A DNA stretch of 64,000 nt from Argonema antarcticum A004/B2 (GCF_023333585.1 NZ_JAIQZN010000005.1:62001-126000); one strand, 5' to 3'; positions 9,588 to 18,796 are shown, counted from the stretch's first letter. The notes: generated from the sequence alone by a model not told the origin. Program-made: numbers and translations.

Positions 9588-11597
9588 ATGACCAACAAAC
9601 AGATAGTCGATCGTTCAAATGGCAACGGTAACGGCAAACACAACGGTAGCGCTCAAGTAAAAGATTTCAATACCGTTTGGGTTCCTCCCGAACCAGTTTC
9701 ACCTCCTCCCCCTCCTTTTGAACCAGACAACCAACCCATCCTACTAGAGCGACCTTCTTGGTGGTCGCACGCCTTTGTTTGGCTAATTGTCAGCGTGACT
9801 GGTGTCGCCCTACTTTGGGCAGCATTTGCCCCGATCGAGCAATCAATCCCAGCTATGGGTAAATTGGAAGCGGAAGGTGCCGCCAAAGAAGTGAAAGCAC
9901 CCAACGGCGGCGTGGTACGCGAGATTTTTGTCAAAGACGGAGAGCGGGTGACAAAAGGTCAGCTTTTGATTACGCTTGACCCCACAGCACCCCAAGCAGA
10001 TTTGGACTCGCTCTTCAAACAGCGCGAAACGCTTCTGCGGGAAAATCAATTTTACAACGCGCAAGCCAATGGCGCGATCGCAGCAGGCAGTCCCGAATTA
10101 CAAGCGCTAACCCAGTCTAGATCTGCCCTCATCGCGGAAAATCAATACTTAAAAGCTCAGATGAATGGGGCAAAAGTAGCTGGGGGCGGGGGCGAATTCT
10201 TTGCCAACCAAGAGGGACTTTTAGCCGCCAGCCGCGCCGAATTGCGGTCTCGCGTGGAAGCAGCGCGATTGCAAGTTCAAGAGTTACAAACGCAGCTCGC
10301 CCAGGTGCAAGTCCAATTAGCCGCTGGCTCAGCACAATTGCCCTTTGTGAGTACGCAATTAGCGACGACCAAGGATCGATTAGAACTGGCTAAGGTACAG
10401 TTTCAAACAGCCCAGGCGCAATTACCCAGAGCAGTCCAGCAGTTTGAAACGGCTAAATTGCAATTACCCAGGGCGATCCAGCAGTTTCAAACTGCCCAGG
10501 CGCAATTACCCAGAGCGGTTGAGCGATCGCAAACGGCTAAAGCTCTGCTCGATACAGATCTAGCCCTTCTAGATAAGATCAGACCCGTAGTGGTGGCAGG
10601 GGCGATATCTGAGCTGCAATCTCGACGGCAGGAGCAACAAGTTTTGACGCGCCAAAATGATGTTGCCGAAAGAGAATCGGAAATTTTGACGCGCCAAAAT
10701 GAGGTGACGCAAAGTGAATCGGAAATCTTAAGACGCCGCCAGGAAATCACGGCAAGCGAAACCGAAATCTTGAGACGCCGCGAGGAACTCGCAGCCAGCA
10801 GATCTGAAATATCAAACCGCCAAGGTGAAGTTGCCAACCGCGAGGCCGAACTTTTAAGAACTAAAGCTGAAATAGAACGCCTGAAGGGAGACCAAGAACG
10901 CATTATCGTGTCCATCGATCGGGCGAAGCAACAGTTGAAAAATACTATTGATTTATCTGCCAAAGATATCTTCACGAAAATTGCCGATAACCACCAAAAG
11001 ATTGCAGAAATTGATAGCCAGCTAGCTCGATTGAGATTGGAAAACAAGAAAAGGCTAGACGAAATTGAGAGCCAAATCATGAAGGCCAAACAGGCGCTTC
11101 AATACCAAGAATTGCGGGCCCCAGTTGATGGAATAGTGTTTAATCTCAAACCAAACTCACCGGGATATGTTATCAGGCAAATTGATGCGGAACCAGTGGT
11201 GTCAATTGTGCCTACCGATAAACTGGTGGCAAAAATATACATTACAGACCGCGATCTCGGCCAGGTTTTGGATAGATTGAAGAAAGACGAAAATGGGTTG
11301 AAGGTGGAGGTAAATGTTGAATCTTTCCCATCCACCGAATATGGCACTCTGACGGGTACACTGACTTCTGTAGCTTCGGATGCTTTAGCGCCCGCACCAG
11401 AGGAACAACGTCCTTATTATGCTTTTCCTGCCAAAATACAGCTGGAAAATCAGACGTTAAAATACAACAATAGGGAAATTCGCCTTCAGTCCGGTATGGC
11501 GATCAATGCCAGTATAAAAGTGCGTAATCGGACAGTGCTGAGTATCTTTACAGAGTTGTTCCAAAAACAAGTTGATGACCTTAAGACCGTTAGGTAA
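9588..11597 (+). CDS. HlyD-family membrane-fusion adaptor, long coiled coil
   Basis: This 669-residue protein is the periplasmic adaptor of the exporter encoded just upstream. A disordered N-terminus (NGNGNGKHNGS, Pro-rich) precedes a single membrane helix at about residues 57-80 and the first lipoyl half (KAPNGGVVREIFVKDGERVTKGQLL, about 103-128). A long helical hairpin at about 135-500 comes next, then the second lipoyl half (ELRAPVDGIVF) and a beta-barrel region. The hairpin contains internal repeats: PRAVQQFETAKLQL-like units near residues 265-325 and LRRRQEITASE-like units near 355-410, both visible as DNA repeats. It is much longer than E. coli HlyD (about 480 residues), so it could span a wide periplasm. 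Gap to the exporter gene is 102 nt. Confidence 0.93.
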   Translation: MTNKQIVDRSNGNGNGKHNGSAQVKDFNTVWVPPEPVSPPPPPFEPDNQPILLERPSWWSHAFVWLIVSVTGVALLWAAFAPIEQSIPAMGKLEAEGAAKEVKAPNGGVVREIFVKDGERVTKGQLLITLDPTAPQADLDSLFKQRETLLRENQFYNAQANGAIAAGSPELQALTQSRSALIAENQYLKAQMNGAKVAGGGGEFFANQEGLLAASRAELRSRVEAARLQVQELQTQLAQVQVQLAAGSAQLPFVSTQLATTKDRLELAKVQFQTAQAQLPRAVQQFETAKLQLPRAIQQFQTAQAQLPRAVERSQTAKALLDTDLALLDKIRPVVVAGAISELQSRRQEQQVLTRQNDVAERESEILTRQNEVTQSESEILRRRQEITASETEILRRREELAASRSEISNRQGEVANREAELLRTKAEIERLKGDQERIIVSIDRAKQQLKNTIDLSAKDIFTKIADNHQKIAEIDSQLARLRLENKKRLDEIESQIMKAKQALQYQELRAPVDGIVFNLKPNSPGYVIRQIDAEPVVSIVPTDKLVAKIYITDRDLGQVLDRLKKDENGLKVEVNVESFPSTEYGTLTGTLTSVASDALAPAPEEQRPYYAFPAKIQLENQTLKYNNREIRLQSGMAINASIKVRNRTVLSIFTELFQKQVDDLKTVR

Positions 11598-11637
11598 CTG
11601 TTTGTAAATTAGCTCAAGGACAGCGCTGAGTTTTGTT

Positions 11638-11666
11638 TTTTGGGTCAGCTAATGCCTGACCCAAAA
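11638..11666 (+). terminator. hairpin after hlyD
   Basis: ttttgggtcag (11638-11648) pairs with ctgacccaaaa (11656-11666) around a 7-nt loop; a T-rich run precedes and gtgtttta follows. It lies 40 nt after the hlyD stop and separates the secretion genes from the glycan operon. Confidence 0.6.
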
Positions 11667-11756
11667 GTGTTTTATGTGCATATGAGTTGCCAGAAAGTAA
11701 GCATTAAGGTATGCTATTTTAAGCTATTAACACTAAAGAAATAGGAGGATAAAGAG

Positions 11757-13514
11757 ATGCAAAAAAAACATAAACTGGTGGAGGTTTTGTTTTTCCTTTT
11801 GTCTATTCTACCTGCTGTTTTTCTAGCAAAACTGATTATAAAGTATAGTGTTAATGTTCCATTTTGGGATCAATGGGGCATAGCAAGATACATCAATCAA
11901 TATTTCACTTCTAATCTTAGTTTCACAGACTTGCTAGCCCAGCATAATGAATCTCGTATATTTTTTCCCAGGATTATTTTTATAAGTCTAGCTTATCTTA
12001 CTCGCTGGGATGTTAGATATGAAATGCTGCTGATGTTTTTGATAGCTTGCTTAATATCGTTCAACATCTATCGCTTGAACAGATTGACAGTTGGAGGTCT
12101 GCCAATAAAAGGAATACTTATATTTTTTATATTAAACTTGCTGATTTTTTCTCCTGTCCAGTATGAAAATTGGCTTTGGGGATTCCAAAATGTAATGTTT
12201 ATTCCCATGCTTTGTATTACTAGCTGTATTTTAGTTGCTTATTCTCAACTTAGCTCGAAAGCAAAATTTCTTATTTGTATATGCTTATCCACAGTTAGCA
12301 CTTTTTCCTTCGCCAACGGACTGCTGTGTTGGGTAGTAGTTTTTCCGGTTCTAGCTTTAAATACTTGGAAGGATTTGAAAAAGGATAAATGGTTATTTAT
12401 AGGATGGATAATCGGTTTTACATCTAATATAGTAATGGATTTTTATAATTACGAAAAACCTGCTTATCACCCCGGCATTTTAGATGGCAAGGTTCGTTTG
12501 ACAGAAATGATGGATTACTTTTTCTGTTTTTTTGGTTCTCCTTTTAGCTCTGATAATTTAAATACCGCAAAAAATGTTGGTATAGTTTTAGTAGTGATTT
12601 TTATCGCTGTATGTATTTATCTATTAAAATTTAAAAAAGACTTTATTTTATGGCATCGTATGAGTGGCTGGCTGGCGATCGCAGCATACGCAGTTATTAG
12701 TGGATTAATCACTACTTTAGGAAGGGCGGGATTCGGTGTTGGGCAGTCTATGGCTCCCAGATATACAACATTTTCATTGTATCTGGCTATGTCTCTAATT
12801 CCTATGATAGCAATTATAATCGATCGTGTTATTAAGAAAGGCTATTTATCAAAAAATAAACGATTTATTATTACAGTCACTTTATTATTAGGCACATATT
12901 TACTATTTTTACATACGCTTTCTGCAATGAATGCAGTTGAAAAGATGAGGAATTGGAGGATAGATCGTTTACAAGGTAAATCATGCTTGTTATTTATAAA
13001 TATTGTCCAAGAAAAAGAGTGTTTAGCAACAAAAGTTAATCCCAAGATTGCCAGAGTTAAATTTTTGGCGAATAGCCTTAACCGCTTAGGCTTTCTGAAG
13101 CCAGGTTTAGTAAGCAGTAGCCAAATTAAAGAAATTCAGGAAACCAAATTAGGTAATATTGATAATTATGGGTATGGTTGGTTTGATGGAATCGCCAAAG
13201 TAGGCAGCGATCAATATGTTGCTTCTGGATGGGCAAGGTTACCGGACAGAGAAGAACCTGCTGATTCTGTGGTTCTGACTTACGAAAATGCTAAGTATAA
13301 TGATACAGTGTTTGCATTGGCTTATACAAGAACAAAAAGGGAGGATGTTGCCAAAATAACGAAAAAAGACGGATACTTTATGTCAGGCTGGCAAAAATCA
13401 TTTTCTGTAAGTAAACTGCCAAAAGGCCAGGTGAAAATAAATGCTTGGGCATTTGACACGAACACGGGAAAAGCTTTTAAGTTAAACGGTACTCACATAT
13501 TGCAAAGTCCATGA
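11757..13514 (+). CDS. polytopic membrane protein, GT-C-like, unknown function
   Basis: This 585-residue protein has roughly nine predicted membrane helices and then a soluble C-terminal part of about 160 residues (from about residue 425). The early periplasmic loop has FWDQWG and HNESRI.FPR motifs, which recall GT-C mannosyl/arabinosyl-type transferases, but I cannot name the family with certainty. An excellent ribosome site (AGGAGG, 11743-11748) fixes the ATG. The stop codon overlaps the start of rfbC (ATGA), so the two are translationally coupled, which points to rhamnose-containing glycan assembly. It is visibly more AT-rich than the exporter genes, which may mean recent acquisition. Confidence 0.75.
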   Translation: MQKKHKLVEVLFFLLSILPAVFLAKLIIKYSVNVPFWDQWGIARYINQYFTSNLSFTDLLAQHNESRIFFPRIIFISLAYLTRWDVRYEMLLMFLIACLISFNIYRLNRLTVGGLPIKGILIFFILNLLIFSPVQYENWLWGFQNVMFIPMLCITSCILVAYSQLSSKAKFLICICLSTVSTFSFANGLLCWVVVFPVLALNTWKDLKKDKWLFIGWIIGFTSNIVMDFYNYEKPAYHPGILDGKVRLTEMMDYFFCFFGSPFSSDNLNTAKNVGIVLVVIFIAVCIYLLKFKKDFILWHRMSGWLAIAAYAVISGLITTLGRAGFGVGQSMAPRYTTFSLYLAMSLIPMIAIIIDRVIKKGYLSKNKRFIITVTLLLGTYLLFLHTLSAMNAVEKMRNWRIDRLQGKSCLLFINIVQEKECLATKVNPKIARVKFLANSLNRLGFLKPGLVSSSQIKEIQETKLGNIDNYGYGWFDGIAKVGSDQYVASGWARLPDREEPADSVVLTYENAKYNDTVFALAYTRTKREDVAKITKKDGYFMSGWQKSFSVSKLPKGQVKINAWAFDTNTGKAFKLNGTHILQSP

Positions 13515-14056
13515 AAGTTGTCAACACTGAAATTTCCGATGTTTTGCTGATTGAACCGCAAGTATTTGGCGATGCGCGTGGTTTTTTCTTTGAAAGTTAC
13601 AATGAGCGATCGTTTGCCGATAAAATAGGCGTAACGGCACATTTAGTTCAAGACAATCACTCTCGTTCTAGCCAAAACGTTCTGCGTGGTTTGCACTATC
13701 AGATTCAACAGCCGCAAGGAAAATTAGTGCGGGTGGTAATGGGTGAGATATTTGATGTGGCGGTGGATATTAGAAAAAGTTCGCCTACGTTTGGGCAATG
13801 GGTCGGTTATCTGCTGAGTGCTGAAAACAAACGCCAACTGTGGATTCCAGCCGGTTTTGCCCACGGCTTTTTGGTTGTTTCGGAAGTGGCTGAGGTGTTG
13901 TACAAAACTACTGACTACTATGCTCCGCAGCACGAACGGTGTATTCTGTGGAATGACCCGGATTTAGCGATCGCATGGCCTCTGGAAGCAACCCCAATAT
14001 TATCCGCCAAAGACCAAGCTGGTAAACCATTCAAAACAGCCGAAGTATTTCCATAA
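13511..14056 (+). CDS. rfbC: dTDP-4-dehydrorhamnose 3,5-epimerase
   Basis: RmlC converts dTDP-4-keto-6-deoxyglucose to the 4-keto-rhamnose form. The 181-residue protein has the expected length and cupin fold motifs: RGFFFESYN, LRGLHYQ with catalytic His62, GEIFDVAVDIR, WIPAGFAHGF, and YKTTDYY with the catalytic Tyr at about 131. The ATG overlaps the previous stop by 4 nt. It is followed after 80 nt by rfbD; the gap carries an atccaaa-type heptamer run (about 14102-14133). Confidence 0.97.
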   Translation: MKVVNTEISDVLLIEPQVFGDARGFFFESYNERSFADKIGVTAHLVQDNHSRSSQNVLRGLHYQIQQPQGKLVRVVMGEIFDVAVDIRKSSPTFGQWVGYLLSAENKRQLWIPAGFAHGFLVVSEVAEVLYKTTDYYAPQHERCILWNDPDLAIAWPLEATPILSAKDQAGKPFKTAEVFP

Positions 14057-14136
14057 CCAAGAAATTATTGGTTTGGTCGCCCCCGGATTCATCCGTGAGG
14101 TCAATCCAAAATCCAAAATCCAAAATCTAAAATCGA

Positions 14137-15021
14137 ATGATGCGAATCTTAGTAACAGGCATTGCGGGACAGTTGGGAAATGAATTGCAGCAGACTCTTG
14201 CGCCTGTGGGTGAAGTAATTGGTGTAGGAAGAGAGAAGTTGGATTTAACGCTGCCAGACGCTATTCGTCAGGTTATAAATGAAGTAAAACCCGACGTAGT
14301 TGTGAATTCGGCTGCATATACGGCGGTGGATAAAGCCGAAAGCGAACCGGAATTGGCTGAGAAAATAAATGCGATCGCACCCGGTATCATAGCCCAAGAA
14401 TGTCAAAAGTTGGGAATTCCCCTGATTCACATTTCCACCGATTACGTCTTTGATGGTAGCCAAAGCCACCCTTACCAGGAAAGTGACGCCACCAATGCCA
14501 TCAGTGTCTACGGCAAATCCAAACTCGAAGGTGAGATCGCAATTCAAAAAACCTGCGACAATTATATTATCCTGAGAACTGCTTGGGTTTATGGCGTTGG
14601 CGGTAAAGGAAATTTTGTCAAAACTATGCTGAGATTAGGGGCTCAACGTGAAGAAATTCGAGTAGTTGCAGATCAGATTGGTAGCCCCACCTGTACAGCA
14701 GATTTGGCAAGTGCAATTGCACAACTGATTCCTCGATTTACTCCAGAAATTGTCGGAATCTACAATTATACAAATAGTGGCGTTGCCAGCTGGTACGACT
14801 TTGCCGTTACTATATTTGAAGAAGCAAAACAGTTAGGATGGGATTTGAAAGTTCAACGAACGATTCCGATTACAACAGCTGAATATCCCACACCAGCGCG
14901 TCGCCCTGCCTATTCTGTTCTATCCTGTGCCAAAATATCAGCAGTCCTGGGAACTTATCCGCCGCACTGGCGACAGGGATTAAGAAAGATGTTAGCCGAA
15001 CTCTACACTCTTAGTTTATGA
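14137..15021 (+). CDS. rfbD: dTDP-4-dehydrorhamnose reductase
   Basis: RmlD reduces dTDP-4-keto-L-rhamnose to dTDP-L-rhamnose with NAD(P)H. The 294-residue SDR protein shows GIAGQLG near residue 8, VVNSAAYTAVDKAE, STDYVFDG and the catalytic YGKSKLEGE. Two ATG codons stand in tandem at 14137 and 14140 and either may be used. Its stop overlaps the rfbA start (ATGA). Confidence 0.97.
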   Translation: MMRILVTGIAGQLGNELQQTLAPVGEVIGVGREKLDLTLPDAIRQVINEVKPDVVVNSAAYTAVDKAESEPELAEKINAIAPGIIAQECQKLGIPLIHISTDYVFDGSQSHPYQESDATNAISVYGKSKLEGEIAIQKTCDNYIILRTAWVYGVGGKGNFVKTMLRLGAQREEIRVVADQIGSPTCTADLASAIAQLIPRFTPEIVGIYNYTNSGVASWYDFAVTIFEEAKQLGWDLKVQRTIPITTAEYPTPARRPAYSVLSCAKISAVLGTYPPHWRQGLRKMLAELYTLSL

Positions 15022-16094
15022 AAGCATTAATTCTCTCCGGCGGTAAAGGAACTCGTTTGCGACCTCTCACCTATACAGGGGCGAAGCAACTCGTTCCCGT
15101 TGCCAATAAGCCAATTCTTTGGTATGGGATTGAAGGGATTGTCGCCGCTGGTGTTACCGATATTGGGATTATTATTAGCCCCGAAACTGGGGAGGAAGTC
15201 AAAGCTAAGACGGGAAATGGCGATCGCTTCGGTGCTAAAATTACTTACATCCTGCAAGACCAACCCGCCGGTTTAGCCCACGCCGTCAAAGTTGCCCAGC
15301 CATTTTTGGGAGACTCGCCTTTTATTATGTATCTGGGCGATAACTTGATTCAAAGCGATTTGGGTGTATTTTTAGACAACTTTAAAAGCCAGCAGACAGA
15401 TGCTTTAATTTTGCTGCGGCAAGTGTCTAATCCCAGTGCGTTTGGTGTTGCTAAAGTTGATGAAAATGGGCGAGTTTTGCAGTTGGTGGAAAAACCGAAA
15501 GTTCCCCCTTCCAATTTAGCACTGGTGGGAATTTACTTTTTTTCTACTGCGATTCATGATGCGATCGCTGCTATCCAACCCTCCGCCCGTGGCGAACTGG
15601 AAATTACCGATGCGATCCAATGTTTGATCGATCGGCAAAAAAAAGTTGAAGCTTGTCAGTTAGAAGGTTGGTGGTTAGACACCGGCAAAAAAGATGATTT
15701 GCTGGAAGCAAACCGAATTATTCTCGATACCACTTGTCTGACAAAATCTATTCTTGGTGAAGTAGACGATCGCAGTCAGGTAATTGGGCGAGTGCAAATT
15801 GGTGACGGTACTAAATTGATTAACTGTACTATTCGCGGCCCCGTTATTGTTGGTAGCAACTGCTATTTAGAACATTGTTTTATTGGCCCTTACAGTAGCA
15901 TTGGCGATAATGTTACCTTGATTGATGTTGAACTCGATCATAGCGTGATTTTGCAGAGTGCTAAAGTGGTAGGTATTCATCAAAGAATTGTGGATAGTGT
16001 AATTGGACAACGCGCCCAGTTAACTGTTGCCCCACAACGCCCGAAAGCCTTGCGTTTTATGATTGGCGATGATAGTCAAATTGAGCTAACGTGA
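15018..16094 (+). CDS. rfbA: glucose-1-phosphate thymidylyltransferase, long form
   Basis: This enzyme makes dTDP-glucose from glucose-1-phosphate and dTTP, the first step toward dTDP-rhamnose. The nucleotidyltransferase motif LSGGKGTRLRPLTY is at the start, YLGDN gives the metal-binding Asp, and EKPK and GWWLDTGKKDD follow. Residues after about 245 form a left-handed beta-helix (repeated V/I-x-I hexapeptides), the 'long' RmlA type of 358 residues rather than the roughly 290-residue RfbA. The start is coupled to rfbD. The 4,6-dehydratase gene rfbB, needed between rfbA and rfbC, is absent from this window. Confidence 0.93.
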   Translation: MKALILSGGKGTRLRPLTYTGAKQLVPVANKPILWYGIEGIVAAGVTDIGIIISPETGEEVKAKTGNGDRFGAKITYILQDQPAGLAHAVKVAQPFLGDSPFIMYLGDNLIQSDLGVFLDNFKSQQTDALILLRQVSNPSAFGVAKVDENGRVLQLVEKPKVPPSNLALVGIYFFSTAIHDAIAAIQPSARGELEITDAIQCLIDRQKKVEACQLEGWWLDTGKKDDLLEANRIILDTTCLTKSILGEVDDRSQVIGRVQIGDGTKLINCTIRGPVIVGSNCYLEHCFIGPYSSIGDNVTLIDVELDHSVILQSAKVVGIHQRIVDSVIGQRAQLTVAPQRPKALRFMIGDDSQIELT

Positions 16095-16095
16095 T

Positions 16096-16983
16096 GTGAT
16101 TTACTTTGTCATAGTTAACTATTATTCCAGCGATTTTATCGCTAGTTTAATTAGATCGATTCAAGCAAGCAGAGGTGTTAATTACACAATTCTTATTATC
16201 AATAACTCCCCAGATGATGACTCTATTCATCATCTGGAAGGTGATGATATCCACATTCTTGAAGCTGGGAGTAACCTTGGTTTTGGTCAAGCTTGCAACT
16301 TAGGATTAAATTGGATTTATCCTCAAGATACCCAAGCAATTGTGTGGATTATTAACCCGGATGCTTATCTACTTGCAGACGCATTGGAGAAAATACAGAC
16401 ATTTTTTGCAGCCAATACCGAACTTTCAATTGTCGGTACGATTGTTTACACGCCAACTGGTGAAGTTTGGTTTGCTGGAGGTGAATTTAGTTCAGAAAAT
16501 GGAGAAATTAGAGCCAAAACTATCTATAATAATAAGTCAGAATTACCCTATTTAGAAACTACTTGGGTCAGCGGGTGCAGTTTATTAATTAATTTAAAAA
16601 AATTTCACAATTGCCCGCAGTTCGATTCGGATTACTTTCTATATTACGAAGATTTTGATTTTTGCAGACGTTATGCCAGCCAAGGACATTTAATTGCGAT
16701 CGCCCATAAAATTGGCGTAGTTCATCATCCTTCGTCAATCACAAGCAGAAATCTATTAGTAAAATTTAAGCATAGCACATACAGCTATCTATTAGCTGTT
16801 GAACGTTATGCTAAGAAGAAGTTTTTAATATTAAGATTGACTCGCCTGGTTTTTCATGCAATTATCTTAATACCAGTGAAACCGCAAGTTGCATTTGGCA
16901 AACTACATGGCATATTGCTTTATTTGAGGAGAGTACTTAGAATCTCTCAGAAACCAGGTTTCTCTAAGAAACCTGGTTTCTAA
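16096..16983 (+). CDS. family 2 glycosyltransferase (rhamnosyltransferase-like)
   Basis: This 295-residue GT-A enzyme begins at a GTG 1 nt after the rfbA stop, so it is in the same operon. It has IVNYYSSDFI, a donor-binding INNSPDD, GSNLGFGQACNLG, a metal-binding NPDA and the acceptor motif YYEDFDFCRRY. These are typical of bacterial rhamnosyl- or related transferases that add sugars to lipid-linked glycans; dTDP-rhamnose as donor is inferred from the operon. The last dozen residues (QKPGFSKKPGF) are encoded entirely by a dispersed palindromic repeat, so the natural stop was probably displaced by a repeat insertion. Confidence 0.9.
   Translation: MIYFVIVNYYSSDFIASLIRSIQASRGVNYTILIINNSPDDDSIHHLEGDDIHILEAGSNLGFGQACNLGLNWIYPQDTQAIVWIINPDAYLLADALEKIQTFFAANTELSIVGTIVYTPTGEVWFAGGEFSSENGEIRAKTIYNNKSELPYLETTWVSGCSLLINLKKFHNCPQFDSDYFLYYEDFDFCRRYASQGHLIAIAHKIGVVHHPSSITSRNLLVKFKHSTYSYLLAVERYAKKKFLILRLTRLVFHAIILIPVKPQVAFGKLHGILLYLRRVLRISQKPGFSKKPGF
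16949..16981. repeat. AGAAACC palindrome pair overlapping a gene end
   Basis: agaaaccaggtttct (16949-16963) and agaaacctggtttct (16967-16981) are the same family as at 1928 and 48906, but with an A/T centre. The reading frame of the glycosyltransferase runs through it and stops at its final base. Confidence 0.9.
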
Positions 16984-17010
16984 AATCGATCTTCAATCTG
17001 GTTGAATCCG

Positions 17011-18072
17011 ATGTTGCTAAATCTGTCTTTTTTGATGGCTAAACCAACGGGTATTAGTACTTACGCAGTCAATCTATTTCCTCACCTTAAATTACTAAAT
17101 CCGACTTTATTGGTTTCCCAAAAGATAGATAACTTTAGCTGCTACCCAATACCGCAAAATTTAACACCAGAACAAGGGACAAAAGGACACTTATCCCGTC
17201 TTTTGTGGACGCAGTTTCATCTGCCCAAAATTTACCAAAAGCTGAAATCAAATCTTTTATTTTCTCCTCTTCCAGAAGCACCTTTATATTCTGGTTGTCG
17301 ATATGTAGTGACGGTTCACGACTTGATTCCTCTGCGTTTTCCCAAGCGATTTTCGCCTTTAACTAGCTACAATCGATATTTCCTTCCCTTGGTGTTGTCA
17401 CAAGCACAGCATATTATTTGCGATTCAGAATCAACGGCGAAGGATGTGATTAATTTTTTCGACATTCCATCTGAGAAAGTTACGGCTGTTTTGTTAGCAC
17501 ATGATGCAAATCATTTCCGATTCTTAGACTTGCCGAGTTGCAATTATTTTCTGTATATAGGCAGACACGATCCCTACAAAAATATGCTGCGCCTGATTGA
17601 AGCTTTTGCTGCTTTGCCTAAGTGCTGTGACTGCGAATTGTGGATAGCTGGATCGTTTGACAAACGCTTCACACCTGTTTTGAAAGCAGCCGCAGAACAG
17701 TTGAATATAAGCGATCGAGTAAAATTTTTGGAGTATGTTCCTTATGGTGAATTGCCTATAATAATAAATCAGGCGATCGCACTCGTTTTTCCCAGCCTTT
17801 GGGAAGGATTTGGACTGCCGGTTTTGGAAGCGATGGCTTGCGGTACTCCGGTAATTACATCTAATATTTCTTCTTTGCCAGAAGCTGCTGGTGATGCAGC
17901 TATTATGGTTAATCCATATAATGTTGGAGAAATCACAGAGGCGATGCAAGCTGTGGCTAATGATGCGGGATTGCGATCGCACTTACGTCAAGCGGGGATT
18001 GCCAGATCCAAACTATTCAGTTGGGAAAAAACGGGCCAGGCTACCGCTGCTGTACTACAACGATATCTTTGA
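17011..18072 (+). CDS. family 4 glycosyltransferase
   Basis: This is a GT-B fold enzyme of about 353 residues. An ATG at 17011 is preferred over the in-frame TTG at 17002, because typical members begin a few residues before the first beta strand. Motifs are GISTYAVNL near the N-terminus, VVTVHDLIPLRFP, YIGRHDPYKNMLRLIEAF, and the donor-binding FPSLWEGFGLPVLEAMACGTPVI with EX7E acidic residues. It belongs to the mannosyl/rhamnosyltransferase-like GT4 group and lies 27 nt after the preceding transferase gene, closing the glycan operon. Confidence 0.92.
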   Translation: MLLNLSFLMAKPTGISTYAVNLFPHLKLLNPTLLVSQKIDNFSCYPIPQNLTPEQGTKGHLSRLLWTQFHLPKIYQKLKSNLLFSPLPEAPLYSGCRYVVTVHDLIPLRFPKRFSPLTSYNRYFLPLVLSQAQHIICDSESTAKDVINFFDIPSEKVTAVLLAHDANHFRFLDLPSCNYFLYIGRHDPYKNMLRLIEAFAALPKCCDCELWIAGSFDKRFTPVLKAAAEQLNISDRVKFLEYVPYGELPIIINQAIALVFPSLWEGFGLPVLEAMACGTPVITSNISSLPEAAGDAAIMVNPYNVGEITEAMQAVANDAGLRSHLRQAGIARSKLFSWEKTGQATAAVLQRYL

Positions 18073-18256
18073 TGAAAGTGTCATTTGTTTAAGATATTTT
18101 ATACCACTTTACTTTCAAAGATGTAAGGTAAGACTAAAAGGCTTTATCTACCCAAAGTTACATTGAACGGTAATTTTAATTATTACCTGCGGGGGAAGAC
18201 TACTTTATGAGTTAATAGTAAATTAAGAAAAGAACTGATAAAAGGAAACAAATAAT

Positions 18257-18754
18257 ATGAATAACGAACCTGATGCAAACCGCGACCCGATTTCTGGCGA
18301 ACCTGGGGCGCATCCAGTAGGGACGGGTATTGGTGCAGCAGGCGCTGGTGCTGTGGGTGCGGCGATCGGCGGTGCGATCGGTGGCCCAGTGGGCGCGGCT
18401 GTTGGTATTGCAGTAGGATCGGTGGTTGGCGGTTTGGCTGGTAAGAGTGTCGCCGAATCGATCGATCCCACAGTAGAAGATGATTACTGGCGCGATCGCT
18501 ACGTCTCTGAGCCTTACGTTGAGCCCGGTCTGGGTTATAATGACTATGCACCGGCGTATCGCACTGGCTATGAAGGTTACGGCCTCTACTCTGGCAAAAC
18601 CTACGATGAGATCGAGCCGCATCTACAGCGTGACTACGAAACGAAGCGTGGCGGGTCAAATTTAAATTGGGAAAAGGCTAAACACGCCACTCGTGCAGCT
18701 TGGGATAAGGTTGAACGCGCTATTCCTGGCGACATTGACAAAGACGGAAAGTAA
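18257..18754 (+). CDS. glycine-zipper hypothetical protein
   Basis: This 165-residue protein has a ribosome site (AAAGGAAA) before the ATG. Residues about 25-60 form a Gly/Ala/Val-rich zipper of GxxxG units that could insert in a membrane as a helical hairpin. The C-terminal 100 residues are acidic and Tyr-rich, with DYWRDRYVSEPYV and a WEKAKHATRAAWDKVE helix. The latter recalls stress-related CsbD or YMGG-type proteins. Similar proteins are common in cyanobacteria, but I know of no assigned function. Confidence 0.8.
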   Translation: MNNEPDANRDPISGEPGAHPVGTGIGAAGAGAVGAAIGGAIGGPVGAAVGIAVGSVVGGLAGKSVAESIDPTVEDDYWRDRYVSEPYVEPGLGYNDYAPAYRTGYEGYGLYSGKTYDEIEPHLQRDYETKRGGSNLNWEKAKHATRAAWDKVERAIPGDIDKDGK

Positions 18755-18796
18755 CAATCAGTTGTAGGATGGGCTATTAACTATCGCCAGGACAAA

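Noticed and set aside
10487-11089. 200-codon minus frame opposite hlyD
   Set aside because: It is Ser/Arg/Leu-rich shadow of the heptad-repeat coding strand; no start signal and the plus frame is clearly real.
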